From Norana najaformis (lineage: Eukaryota; Annelida; Clitellata; Crassiclitellata; Hormogastridae): a DNA stretch of 64,000 nt. The stretch spans positions 46,131,976-46,195,975 of the forward strand of contig OZ029913.1 in NCBI GenBank assembly GCA_964023275.1, in the 5' to 3' direction. A model generated the notes under the pieces. The model was not told the DNA's origin. It made no database searches and saw nothing but the letters and a program-made list of their open reading frames with translations. The translations under genes and the position numbers were made by a program. Shown here piece by piece: positions 1 through 9,999 of this stretch (position 1 is the stretch's first letter; each line of letters starts with the position of its first letter).

Positions 1-862
1 CTCTTCTCCCTTGATGACATTCTCTATTTCTACAGCACCACTCTTTCCACGATTCCAGACAACACGATCATACTAATACAAAATTCTGCTCCAATTCTAA
101 CAACCTCTAGTACCATTTCTCTCTGAAGGCCTTCAAATCATTCAGTCGAAGTCTACAGCGCGATTACTAAAGCATTCGTGATCATCAGCATATGTCAACC
201 CTTAAATCCGCCACAGATAGATACCATCACCTACTAGCCACGGATAAAAGAGATTTTGCTCCTCAGTAATTCATTCCCAATCCTCTGGCATTCATCTTCT
301 CTGGAAAACCATAAATCAACTCCTCCATCGGAACTCCTCAAGCCCACTTCCAAATTCTCTTCCATCCTCTTCAATATCCGAATCGTTCTGCTCTTTCATT
401 TCAGACAAAGTCACTACCCTCCATCTTTCTCTTCAATTTCTTCTTCCCAAAACCATTAATAATCCATATGATGCTGCTTCCCCCTCTCAGACTCCACATT
501 CTTCCCACATTGAAACTTATTGCCCGTCTTCCAACCATCATCAGACTGAAATATTACATCTGTTAAAATCTCAGCCAAACAAACCGTGCGAACTAGACAC
601 TGTGTCTACCACTTTATTGAAAGACTGTGAATTTTTTCTTGCTCCCATCATTACCAAAATAACTAACCTCTCCTTGTAATTGCTAATTGTAAATTAGCTT
701 CTTTAAATTAGCTTCTTCTCTTCAGACACTCTCCAGTCACTCCTCTTCTCAAGAACCATCATCTGACAGAGAATCTTCTCTAACTGCCGATCTGTTTCTA
801 ACCTGTATCTCATCTTCAAATTAACTGAACGTATTGTCCTATCTCGGATTAAGGATCACCGT
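1..862 (+). mobile_element. CR1/L2-like non-LTR retrotransposon, 5' part of a split copy
   Basis: Degenerate reverse-transcriptase coding DNA. Around 560-660 a frame gives the linker before the RT domain (…CELDTVSTTLLKDC…, ITKITNLSL), and 760-860 gives the start of the RT fingers, resembling NYRPVSNLYLISKLTERI followed by LSRIKDH. Several frameshifts and stops make it a pseudogene. The reading breaks off in the RIKDH motif at about 860 and resumes near 3785, so an element inserted here. The 5' end lies outside the window. Confidence 0.75.
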
Positions 863-925
863 GTAAAAAAACTTTTAATTATTTTTTGTTCCTGTGCAGC
901 AAGCGTAATTTCCTAATTGTTTATA

Positions 926-979
926 CCTCAAAAGTATAGAAAATGGCTACTATTCCCCGTAAACTTTGCTTTTGTGACC
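926..979 (+). repeat. Left terminal inverted repeat of the element at 863-3780
   Basis: Matches the reverse complement of 3671-3724 with a few mismatches; the outer part of the repeat (about 880-925 against 3725-3768) is more diverged. Confidence 0.75.
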
Positions 980-1065
980 TGCAGGACAGTGAAATTATAA
1001 AATTTAACTACTTTACAGAACATTCCAGATGAATTCAGTGTTGAGTAAACTTGGAGTAACTGCTA

Positions 1066-1128
1066 GAACTTTCTAGAAGTTTCGAGAATATTCTAGAACG
1101 ACAGAGAACCTTCTGGAACTGTCCAGAA
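1066..1128 (+). promoter_or_regulatory. Heat-shock element array of 13 phased units
   Basis: HSF-type sites are alternating GAA and TTC triplets every 5 bp. Here GAA starts at 1066, 1076, 1086, 1096, 1106, 1116 and 1126, and TTC at 1071, 1081, 1091 and 1111. Only the slots at 1101 (aca) and 1121 (gtc) deviate, so 11 of 13 units are perfect and the first seven are uninterrupted. A TATA-like box follows at once (1129-1136) and the gene relic starts about 80 bp further on. This is far longer than the three units that define a functional site, so a heat-inducible promoter is a strong inference. Confidence 0.85.
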
Positions 1129-1136
1129 ATATAAAT
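1129..1136 (+). promoter_or_regulatory. TATA box of the transposase-like gene relic
   Basis: 'atataaat' directly follows the heat-shock array and is about 80 bp upstream of the first in-family codons. A transcription start near 1155-1175 would fit. Confidence 0.6.
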
Positions 1137-1417
1137 TACAGTGTAAATACAGTGGCCTTAAGCCCACCAGTTCAGTTTAATTGTAGCTGCCTAAGTTGAT
1201 ATATATCTGAAATGGCATCTGAAGGCTGCAAGCATCTGCAGACGCATTTTGCTATGTATGCAGCCAATTTATCAAGACAAGAGCGAAAAAGTACTCCGTG
1301 GAAGCATCTGCTAAGATGTGTGAAACTTACAAGGCATATTTCGGCATTCCTGTTGGGGATCAAGACAAACCCTGGGCACCTCATTTCACCTGCGAGCACT
1401 GAAATAAACACTCAAGG

Positions 1418-1636
1418 GTAAGATGGACAATTGATACTTGCTCAGATGGCGAAATTTTATGTTATAAAAGTTTTAAAAGTTTTAAATGTTGTAATTTCAC
1501 AATTTTTTGAAAATTTTCAAAGTTATTGAACAAATATATGATATATGAAATATGTTGCGAAAATGTCTTACACATTAGTCATGGGAGAAATACATTTATT
1601 TTGTTATGATCACAATTTAATTTTGTTCTTTTGCAG
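1418..1636 (+). other. Spliceosomal intron in the transposase-like relic
   Basis: Begins GTAAG and ends TTTTGCAG after a T-rich tract. Joining 1417 to 1637 restores the family pattern of a cysteine region followed by W-Y-R-E-E-K-R-A-M. AT-rich, no stops shared with an exon reading. Confidence 0.65.
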
Positions 1637-2588
1637 GATGGTACAGAGAAGAAAAGAGAGCTATGAAGTTTGCTATCTCAAGAATTTGGCGAGAACCCAC
1701 TGACCACTCAAGCAATTGCTACTTCGGCATGGTGGATCCTTCAAAACGTCGGAATGGCAAGAATGCACCTTCTTTCAGACATTGTCTTGGTGCCACACTG
1801 CCCTGAGTTTCCTATACCCACTCCTCTGAAAGCAATCGTCCAGAAGAGAGCAGTAAGTCATAGAGCAAGGAAGACATTGGAGCTCCAGATTACAATTTCC
1901 GAGATGAGGAGAGAAACCCATACTATCCCAATCAAAAAGACCTCAACAACTTGATCAGAAATCTTGGTCTCACCAAGTCCAATGCCGAGCTTTTGACGTC
2001 TAGGCTCAAGCAGTGGAATTTGTTGGATGAAAGTGTGTAATCGCAGATCAGTGTCATCAAGCTTTTCCAGCTTCTTCACCAGTCAAGATGGGCTCTGCGT
2101 CAAGTGGGAGCCACTGGTGAACCTCAGAAGGTGCTGATGCCACCACTGCACATGAAATTGGGGCTCATGAAACAATTTGTCACAGTTCTAGATAAGGAGC
2201 CGCCAGCCTTCAAGTACCTTCAAGACTTCTTCCCTAAGCCGTCTGAGCAAAGGTCGAAGCCGATGTCTTCGTCGGACCACAGATAAAGAAGATCCTGGAG
2301 TGCAAAGTATTCCCCAAGAAGCACAATAGGAAGGAGAAAGCGGCTTGGAGCAGTTTTGTCGCAGTTGTTAGGGACTTCCTGGGCAATCACAAAGCCGAAA
2401 ACTATATGGAGCTGGTTGAGACTCTGATGAAGAACTACAGCAAAATGGGCTAAAGAATGCCCCTCAAAGTTTATATCCTTGATGCTCATCTTGATAGATT
2501 CAAGGGGAACATGGGAGCGTACTCGAAGGAGCAAGGCGAGCGCTTCCACCAGGATACACTGGACTTTGAACATCGCTGGCAAGGACAG

Positions 2589-3430
2589 TGTAATGTTTTA
2601 TAGACCGTTGCCACGAAACGTATTGTATAGAAAGACGTTTGGCAGTCAATATGAAACACTAGTTAGTGATCAGTCTAAAACATTTGTTGGTGGCTAGCGG
2701 TGATACTGGCGTCTCTTCGGGGTTTTCTTCGGCGTCTTGGATCGTTAACGAAGATTGTTCAGTTTATGCTTTTTATTTCTAACAACGAATCTATGTACAA
2801 CCTATTTACAGGGTCAAGATGTTCTTAGACATACTGCAGTTTCACTCTCTTGCTGCTAACGCACTTTCGCCTGTTTCAGCCAAGAGAGGCTTCCTCTTCG
2901 CACGTCGCTGAGAGTGAACCCCGACTCGCTTGTCCGCTTCCTTTTTATTCTTTCTTCCTGCTCCACGCGGCAGACTTCAATCGCATTCCTTCTCCCCTTC
3001 CATACCTCGCAGCATTATCACCCTGTGTTCTGCTGGCGCCAGACTTCAATCGCCCTTCCATCTACCCTCTTCCATCGCTGCATCATCATGGCTCGCATTT
3101 CAGTGCTCTGCTGTCTATCTCGCTGATCGCACTCCTTCCAGTCCCCTCGCTTGCACGCGTTGCACTTTGGAGCCGTGCTTTGCCACGTCTTCGTATCTGT
3201 GTGCCTTTGCCTCCTTCCCTCTGCCTGTTCTCTCTGTCGTTCTTTCGTCTTTGCATCAGTCATGCTTGATTGTTTCTGCCCTTTATCTATAGCTAATTTG
3301 ATTATAAATTGCCCTTTATCTATAGCTAATTTGATTAGGCCTATAAACTACAGTTAATTAATTGTTTTTATATTATATGTCCTCCATTTATGGCCGTCTT
3401 TCGCATCATCGTCTCCTCGGTTCCATTACA
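2589..3430. mobile_element. Solo LTR, 842 bp
   Basis: Starts TGTAATG and ends CATTACA, a perfect 7-bp inverted terminus of TG…CA type, flanked by the 5-bp duplication GACAG (2584-2588 and 3431-3435). Removing it together with one duplication rejoins the host gene relic in frame (W-Q-G-Q-Y-N-D-N). No gag or pol is present, so it is a solo LTR of a Ty3/gypsy- or BEL-type element. A complementary AATAAA near 2770 hints at minus orientation. It contains two copies of a 27-bp direct repeat (3278-3304, 3312-3338). Confidence 0.8.
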
Positions 3431-3670
3431 GACAGTATAACGATAACACGATGGGAGACTACATTCTGGGGCTGATTCGTGAAAGTGATTTACAGTATAA
3501 TCGAAAAACCACTCACTTCTAAATCTGTTGTGGTCATTTTTGTATAACTGTTACGAAAATACTTGTTTATATTGATTCATATGTTGTTTTCTGACTTTAT
3601 TTGCTCGAAAACACGCAAATTCGCCCGTTTCTTCATTGAAAATAGGTAAATTTCGAAATATCATTGTCCT

Positions 3671-3724
3671 GGTCACAAAAGCAAAGTTTGAAGGGAATAA
3701 CAGCCATTTTCTGTACTTTTGAGG
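3671..3724 (-). repeat. Right terminal inverted repeat of the element at 863-3780
   Basis: Reverse complement of the left repeat. Together the pair brackets the pseudogene and the solo LTR and marks the insertion as a DNA-transposon-like unit. Confidence 0.75.
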
Positions 3725-3780
3725 CTTAAGCAAGTAAGAAATGGCACTTACTACCGAGGCACAAAAATCGTGTTACTTAG

Positions 3781-5313
3781 CTATTCGACTTACAACTCAC
3801 TCCTTAACCTAAAACAGTGGGGTTTTCCCAAACAGCATTTCTAAATCGCACATAACCGAAATCTTACTTTCCTCTACAGTATGATTGCTTCTGCCATCTT
3901 TCACCAACAGGTTTCTTGCCTCTGCCTCCTTGATATTTAAGCCACCTTTAACTCCATTGATCACAGTATCTCCAAAGACTTTTAACCTGGTTTGGTTTTT
4001 TTACATTATTCTTCTCTGGATACAAATCTATCTTTCCTCCAGCTCTTTTTCTTTTTAAAATATCGGAAACCCCATCTCAATCATGGCCTTTCACTTGCGG
4101 AGTTCCATAAGGATCTGTTCATGGCTCTTTCTGCTAATTGTTTACACTGCCCCACTCAGTTCACTCGTTAAAGCATCCTCAGTTGACCATCACATCTATG
4201 CTGACGACACCCAACTATTCACATCTTTCTCTCCTAACTGTTTCGACGACTCTATAATCATCTTTTCCGTTTGGTTAAACAAATCTCGACCTGGATGACA
4301 TTTAATCTCCTGTGCATGAACCTATCTAAATCTAATTTCGTACTAATAGGTCTGCATGATCAGCTTAAGAAAATTCCTGACTCTTTCAGCTTGGACTCCA
4401 GTTCCACCCACACCTTTAATACTAATTCTCCTGTTCGCAACTTATACCAAAGGTTTGGTTTTCCCGATCACATCACCCACCTTTCCCGCTCTTGCTTCAT
4501 GCATGACCCTGACCTTCGCAGAATTCGCCCTATGCTTGGCTTCAAAACTGCATCTACCAGTGTCGCATCCATAGTCCATGCAAAATTTGACTACTGCAAT
4601 TCACTTTTCCTGAATATAGACACAACCCAAGTAAGCCGCCTTCAGGCTATCCAGAATGCTCTTGCTCTGGCTGTCACTAAAAGCCCGAAACACCATCACA
4701 TCACTCCTGTTCTCAAATCACTTCACTGGCGTAAAATACCTGAACGAATAGAGTACTAAGTCTTACCACTTACCTACAAAACACGCCAATCCTGCCAATC
4801 CTCCTATCTTCGTTAGTTATTTACAATCCAACCACTCCGTTCAACCCGCTCTTCTTCTAACCTAACACTTCTCCGCCCGCCCATCACCTATTCTTTAAAA
4901 TTTGGAAATTGCTCACTAGCCATATCTGCTCCACCCCTCTGGAATAAACGCCCGCCAGAGTTACGACAAGTATCTGATCCATCCTACAAACTTACCGACA
5001 GTACAACTCTTGCAATCTCTGCCCAAGCCTTTCACTCAAAGCTGGTAACATTCCACAAATTCTACCCTGATTAGGCCTAGGCCTACTCCTCTTCCAATTA
5101 TCCCTCCCGTCGCTCCAATTCTAAACATCACCCACCGTAGCCGTATGACTATCTTCCTGCCTGATCCTTGGCTCTTGATCTGGAACCGTATCTGACCTTA
5201 GCTGCCTATCGATTTTGTTTGACTGAGAGCCTATGAATAAGCTAATTCTCGCTACTGAGCTTTCTTTGGGCGCTGTAGAAACCTTGAGTTTATGATCATG
5301 ATTATGATTCTTC
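3781..5313 (+). mobile_element. CR1/L2-like non-LTR retrotransposon, 3' part of the split copy
   Basis: Continues the element broken at about 862. In order: the QSAF-type block (about 3810), a decayed AAFDTIDH-type palm motif (about 3945), the CGVPQGS-type motif with a stop (about 4095), the catalytic YADDTQLF (about 4197-4220), LQAIQNALA and LKSLHWRKI (about 4640-4740), and the C-terminal PLWN block (about 4930). A noncoding 3' region ends in degenerate 'gattatgatt' repeats at about 5290-5313; the same tail recurs at 7800-7955, 6570-6720 (reverse) and 33600-33662. Frameshifts make it inactive. Confidence 0.8.
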
Positions 5314-5880
5314 CACAGATAACCCAAGAATATTGAGGTGAAATACACACTAAACTCTAACTGGTAGTTCTTAGTGAACACACTATTATGTCCAAACTTA
5401 TACTGAAGAATGATAGACAATGATTGCAGGAGTATACTGCAGGCAAGTAAAATGCATAGGGCATCTATGGAGAGCATGATGAAGCCTGCCTTTCTGAATA
5501 ATGCAAATCTGAGAATAATGCTGGCCCCAGTGCAAGCAAGGGCATCATAAACAATAAACTGGTGAGTTGGTTGACAGGACAATTAAGCTAAGCTGACCGA
5601 TCGGCTAAGGTGATCAAATCTCAATTCGCCGAAAAGCAAGTTGATCGATCGACAAGTCAGCGAAAGAAAGATTTATCTAAATAAAGCGTGCTTCGTACCA
5701 CACAATCAGAATTAGTGAAGTATTGGGTTATTGAAATATTAAAACTGTGCTAAATAGACAAGCTATTTTTAAGGATCGTTGGTGAACGACTGTCTTTCAT
5801 CCAGATCAATGATATCGCCTTTCAATCAAAGACTGCCTTTTAAATCTGTCATGTTTCAGCGACATAGTAATTCGCTAATT
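5314..5880 (-). other. Unassigned segment with a hydrophobic open frame
   Basis: A minus-strand frame from about 5582 to 5314 encodes two hydrophobic stretches (FALFRKAGFIMLSIDALCIL, then LLACSILLQSLSIIL) before it runs into the reverse complement of the retrotransposon tail. It could be a second exon of the membrane-protein frame at 5891-6484. There is no recognisable family, so coding status is uncertain. 5600-5880 shows nothing recognisable. Confidence 0.25.
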
Positions 5881-5890
5881 CACTAATCCC

Positions 5891-6484
5891 TTAGTTTGCG
5901 GATGTTAAGTCGTTAATACAGTAATTAATTGGTGGACTGGGCCAGTTCGTCAAATGGAATAAATAGAGGCAGCACTTTGGCCTATATACTGACCGACAGA
6001 TGACCATCCGATGTCTGGCTCGCCTCGTGTCCTTTGCAGCTGACCATAGCTTGGTCAGTCTGTAGGCCAAGATTCGCCACACGAGTCGACCAGTTAGAGC
6101 GACAACAGAAAGAACGGCCAGCACAAGAATGACAACGTTTTCGTCAAAACTGTAATACAGCGCATATGACACGTAGGCACTCGTACCCAGCACGAACACG
6201 ACTAGGACAATCAACTTCAGCCATTTCGAAATGACTGTTGGAAGGCGAGAAATCAGTTCACGTGTCATCAGCTGTTCAACGGAATCAAAGGATTCGCCTA
6301 CAAAGCATTCCGAAAAGACCTCAGTCGTCTGGATTGACCTGGCTGAGCACGGTCCATCGTTGTTGAGTTTTGGGTGATCTTCGAGCTGCAACGCGAGGTC
6401 TTCTGTCTGAAGATCACGGTCCTTGTCCTTGAGCTGCTGGCGATTCCATTCATCCACTTCACGTTGTAATTCAGTCGACGACAT
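5891..6484 (-). CDS. Possible host membrane-protein exon (197 codons from first ATG)
   Basis: I do not recognise this protein. From the first ATG (6484, context gtgcaATGtcg) it begins MSSTELQREVDEWNRQQLKD, a charged, probably helical N-terminus. Two hydrophobic segments follow at about residues 93-113 (LKLIVLVVFVLGTSAYVSYA) and 119-139 (NVVILVLAVLSVVALTGRLV), then a basic stretch with KDTRRARHR. The composition looks like real protein rather than transposon sequence, and the GC content is higher than in its surroundings. The last 30 or so residues look unstructured and may be intron read-through. It sits between two inward-facing retroelement tails. It could equally be a chance open frame. 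Confidence 0.35.
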   Translation of the reverse strand: MSSTELQREVDEWNRQQLKDKDRDLQTEDLALQLEDHPKLNNDGPCSARSIQTTEVFSECFVGESFDSVEQLMTRELISRLPTVISKWLKLIVLVVFVLGTSAYVSYALYYSFDENVVILVLAVLSVVALTGRLVWRILAYRLTKLWSAAKDTRRARHRMVICRSVYRPKCCLYLFHLTNWPSPPINYCINDLTSAN

Positions 6485-6569
6485 TGCACCTCTCTCCAGG
6501 TAATGCCGTGCTCCAACGCTTATTGACCTAGCCAAAGAAAAGAGATCACCGGATGTGGTTTAAACGTTC

Positions 6570-6735
6570 GAAACCTCTTAATCGTAATCTCGAGATTTCT
6601 AGAGCGCCCAACGAAAGCCACGTCGCGGGGACCAGCTTATTCGCAGGTCGACGATTTGATCCATTACCTCGACGTAGTATCCAGACATCAGATAAGAAAC
6701 TAAGACGCAGAGAAGAAAAGGCTGAGTGAAACAAA
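6570..6735 (-). mobile_element. CR1/L2-like 3' tail fragment, reverse orientation
   Basis: The reverse complement reads 'aataagctggtccccgc' and then the 'gggcgctctagaaatctcgag' and 'attacgatta' type tail, the same 3' end as at 7870-7955 on the plus strand. Only the noncoding end remains. Confidence 0.7.
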
Positions 6736-6739
6736 AAAA

Positions 6740-7555
6740 TACAAAAGGCTCAAGTTAGGCAAGGTAGGAATATTTGATTAATCGTCCATTTAAAGATGTG
6801 TCCTCACCAGCGCTACTAATCCTCACACGCGAGGTCCTCAGCTTATTTGCTAGAATTTTTCGCTGCAGCGTAGTTACGACAACTGGAGACTGTTTTTCAA
6901 CGGGTTGCATCGCACAATATCGAATGAGACACAATGATTCTACAACCGCAACTAGCCTCAGAGGCAAACGCAGATCCAAATATTGTCATTGATGTCTCAT
7001 TTCACGTGTGGTAGATCCCAATGTCTTTTCACGCGATAATCCCAATCTTAACGACACAAACAACATCTAATTTGATGAGATCGCTTCTACAGCGCAGGTT
7101 ATTGACTTACAGGCAGACCTATTCCAATTAGGCCATTTACACGTCGCAACAGATCAGTGCCGTGGTAATGTGCATGAGAAGCATACAAAATATTAGCCTA
7201 GCTAACAACTACTGTCATTTACGTAAACCTTCTGTACGCCTATATAACATAAAGGTCGATACGTAGATCTAAAGGGTGAAAGTCAATGGTCTATCACCAT
7301 TAACTGCACTCAGTTTCACTACGAGCAGCCATCTTAATCCTTAGAAAAGCCAACCCTCGTGTGTCGACTGTCATAAATTACCTGACGTGACCACATTAAT
7401 CATGGGAAGTGTGTCTAGTGGTAACCTGATTTTCCTCAAGTGGTCTTTGTTCAAGTTCTTCAGTCGCAGCTCACGGCAATTCAGCTGTTTGGATTGAAAC
7501 GAGGCGCCATTAGTTAATACATCAATCGAATCGTTGTGACATGGAGTTGGCCCAA
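6740..7555. other. Unassigned region
   Basis: Short open frames on both strands (for example 6755-6979 minus) have no recognisable family, splice structure or repeat. I see nothing supportable here. Confidence 0.4.
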
Positions 7556-7955
7556 TTATCCATAGCCAATTATCCATAGCCATAGCTGCCCCACCACTCT
7601 GGAATAAACTCCCCCTAGAACTGCGACAGTTTCCTGAACCATCATACAAACCCATCGATGCTCCACCGCTTGCAATTTCTGCTTTGGCCTTTCACTCAAA
7701 ACAGAAAACATTCCTCTTTTACAGATCGTTTTCTGACACCCCTTCTTCCTCTTATGTCTCTCTTCTCTCCAACCCCAAACAACAACACCCATAGCTGCCA
7801 CGCTCTCTCTCAGTCTAACTTTTGGATCTTGACCTGGAACCGCACCCTTTTGCCTATCGATTTTGTTTTGACTGAGCGCCTGTGAATAAGCTGGTCCCCG
7901 CTGCGCGGCTTTCGATGGGCGCTGTAGAAATCTCGGAATTACGATTACGATTATC
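7556..7955 (+). mobile_element. 5'-truncated CR1/L2-like retrotransposon end
   Basis: A frame at 7585-7720 gives the C-terminal RT-element block (APPLWNKLPLELRQFPEP, then LAISALAFHSKQKTFLF). The noncoding 3' end follows with 'gaataagctggtccccgctg' and a tail of 'attacgattacgatt'. It belongs to the same family as the split copy at 1-5313. Confidence 0.8.
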
Positions 7956-7959
7956 AGTG

Positions 7960-8386
7960 TCTTGGCAGAGCGATTTGCGACTCCAACGATCAAAAGGGTT
8001 TTACTTTTCAGCACAGCTGTTAGCGCGAAATTGTCCATCCAGGTGGGAAAATAAATAAAGGAACTTGAAGGAAAAGACTGTACTCGATCCATTACAAATG
8101 GCTTTTTGACTCGGTTGCCATAGATAGAACAGTAAACTTAGCGGCAAATTATTTAGGGTGACCGTTATTCTGCTAGTGAAAACCATTTCAAATAATACTC
8201 GATTTTTTCGCTGTTGTCGCACTGGCCCTGTGGGCAGCAACATTTGGGGACCTGCGCTCTGGTACGAGCATGATTTCACAGGTCTAATCTAAAAGGGTAT
8301 AAAATCGAGTTACATAAAAAGAATAAGACTAAGGACAAGATAAACTTATATCAGATTGTCTCTTATTCGAGCGATTGCCATCGAGC
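7960..8386. other. Unassigned region
   Basis: No recognisable coding, RNA or repeat signal. Confidence 0.4.
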
Positions 8387-9063
8387 TCACACATGATCCA
8401 GGTTTATTATTTGACCAGAATTTATAAAGTCTTGATTCCTACACACATTTTTCTTCGTCGTATTCATAAAGCTGAAGCCTCGCTCACACTCCACGCTAAA
8501 TGCCTTGGAGGTGACACATATGAGCTGTGCTAACACACCAAGTTCTTCATTATCCAGGATGTAAGACACAACATTGTCCAATGTCTTTATCATTCCAGTC
8601 ATAAATTTTCTTGGTCGCAATATATTTAAAATCACGATCTGTTTGTAAGCATGCTTATTATATTCGTCGTCATTTCTGTCAAGTAGATTACAACACTTCA
8701 CTGGTAATCTAGCAATTCGGATTTGTCCAACATCTAGCTCTCTGCGTCTGCCAACGAGTGTAACTCAAACACCTGCCATTCTGCCAAATCGTCTTTAGGA
8801 AATCTGCAATCAAAGACTCGCAGAGTCGCTCAATACTGTGACGACCCGGGTGCTACTACTTTAAGGCTAGTGCAGGGTTCGACTCTGGTGGTCTACCTAG
8901 AGCTTTTCTGAGGAAGAAGAAGTCGACACGTGTTGACGTAACAGAACTCACTTTTATTTCTTCAACAATCTTAACTAGGAACTGTGCACGGGTTCGAGTC
9001 CAGATCCAACTGTTTGCTAATAATCTGAAAGTACTCCACAGGACGGCTATACGTTTGCAATCC

Positions 9064-9620
9064 ACGGGTAATCCAAAGAGAATCGTCGACAGACACAGAC
9101 GACGAGTAGGCCTAATCCAATGAGAATCGTCGACAGACACAGACGACGTGTAATATAATCCAATGAGAATCGTCGACAGACACAGACGACGTGTAATCCA
9201 ATGAGAATCGTCGACAGACACAGACGACGTGTAATCCAATGAGAATCGTCGACAGACACAGACGACGTGTAATCCAATGAGAATCGTCGACAGACACAGA
9301 CGACGTGTAATCCAAAGAGAATCGTCGACAGACACAGACGACGCAGACGACGAGTAATCCAATGAGAATCGTCGATAGACACAGACGACGCAGACAACGA
9401 GTAATCCAATGAGAATCGTCGACAGACACAGACGACGCAGACGACGAGTAATCCAATGAGAATCGTCGACAGACACAGACGACGCAGACGACGAGTAATC
9501 CAATGAGAATCGTCGACAGACACAGACGACGTGTAATCCAATGAGAATCGTCGACAGATACAGACGACGACGTAGACGACGACGACGACGACGAGTAATC
9601 CAATGAGAATCGTCGATACT
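9064..9620 (-). repeat. Tandem array inside the LTR, unit about 36 bp
   Basis: About 13-14 copies of a unit with core 'aatccaatgagaatcgtc' then 'gacagacacagacgac'. Some copies are lengthened to about 48 bp by an extra 'gcagacgacga'. The overlapping long open frames here are by-products of the repeat, not genes. Confidence 0.9.
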
Positions 9621-9710
9621 CCAACAGACGACATCCGTACGCGACGACGACCAACTGACGACTGCTGACTGCTGATAAACGTCGCCCTTTTATACACATC
9701 GCGCTGGTCC

Positions 9711-9850
9711 ACTGGAGCGTTGCTATGGACTGGAGCGTTGCTATGGATTCAGTCCACTGGAGCGTTGCTATGGACTGGAGCGTTGCTATGGACTGGAGCG
9801 TTGCTATGGATTCAGTCCACTGGAGCGTTGCTATGGATTCAGTCCACTTA
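9711..9850. repeat. Second tandem array in the LTR, unit 18-32 bp
   Basis: Seven copies of 'tggagcgttgctatgga', some separated by 'ttcagtccac'. Lies just upstream (in LTR orientation) of the predicted TATA box, a U3 position where enhancer repeats are usual. Confidence 0.85.
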
Positions 9851-9999
9851 GTCCAAGTTCACCACAATACACCGGGCTACAGCGGCTGTTTCAACGTCTT
9901 TTTGTAGTTGCTTAACAGCTCTTTAACATCATAATTTCAGTAAACGCATTCTCCGAGGTACCACGAGTGTTAATTGGCAAGTTTTCCTTTCACTAAATT

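Larger units (their letters stand above)
1200..3521 (+). pseudogene. Decayed transposase-like gene, relative of the 563-aa gene at 11705
   Basis: Broken copy of a protein family that I recall as a widespread uncharacterised animal family. Exon 1 carries a CxxC pair (frame near 1250, CYVC) and the block GDQDKPWAPH at about 1360, also found in the intact gene. A GT-AG intron (1418-1636) splits the N-terminal region; WREPTDHSSNCYF follows at about 1700. Later parts include GLTKSNAELLTSRLKQWNLL (about 1965-2030), MPPLHMKLGLMKQF (about 2140) and GERFHQDT (about 2540). Relative to the intact gene, roughly 140 codons spanning the first two candidate catalytic aspartates are missing between about 2080 and 2110. 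A 1-base loss and an in-frame stop lie near 1400. The C-terminus (MGDYI…LIRES…) is found only after the solo LTR, ending at about 3521. Confidence 0.75.
863..3780 (+). mobile_element. Inverted-repeat DNA element carrying a decayed transposase-like gene
   Basis: A block of about 2.9 kb (about 2.1 kb without the inner LTR) interrupts the retrotransposon reading frame. Its ends are imperfect inverted repeats: 926-979 reads the same as the complement of 3671-3724, including shared stretches for 'cctcaaaagta' and 'aaactttgcttttgtgacc'; weaker similarity extends outward to about 880 and 3768. Inside are a heat-shock-type promoter, a TATA box and a gene relic related to the intact gene at 11705-13396. 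I could not fix the exact ends or a target-site duplication, because the termini are decayed. Confidence 0.7.
8837..9866 (-). mobile_element. Solo LTR, 1030 bp, with internal tandem arrays
   Basis: Plus strand begins TGTGACGACC and ends CACCACA, flanked by the 4-bp duplication ATAC (8833-8836 and 9867-9870). Excising it restores an open hAT-like frame. Orientation is minus: on that strand there is a TATAAAAG box (9687-9694), and AATAAA lies far downstream (8953-8958), so the tandem array falls in the predicted transcribed R region. No internal genes remain. A gypsy-type origin is likely from the TG…CA termini and 4-bp duplication. Confidence 0.75.
8387..9990 (-). pseudogene. hAT-like transposase-derived relic, split by an LTR
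   Basis: Minus-strand coding remains of a hAT C-terminal region. The 8387-8701 part includes VECERGFSFMNTTKKNVCRN, close to the ECERGFS…MN.IK…RN signature of the hAT dimerisation domain in ZNF862-type proteins. Above it, 8710-8825 in another frame reads KDDLAEWQVFELHSLA. Beyond the LTR at 8837-9866 the frame continues as KQLQKDVETAAVARCIERLC, read straight across the repaired target. Frameshifts and stops show it is inactive; the part beyond about 9930 is too decayed to delimit. Confidence 0.55.

Noticed and set aside
2850..3357. Several overlapping plus-strand frames of 70-139 codons
   Set aside because: They lie wholly inside the solo LTR, are Leu/Ser/Pro-rich in every frame and have no family.
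8985..9003. B-box-like word 'gggttcgagtcc' suggesting a tRNA or SINE
   Set aside because: No A box or cloverleaf can be drawn upstream; it lies inside the LTR.
8856..9712. Overlapping open frames of about 200 codons on the minus strand with periodic Ser/Asp-rich or Cys/Val-rich repeats
   Set aside because: They exist in all three frames because the 36-bp repeat unit has no stops; they are products of the LTR tandem array.
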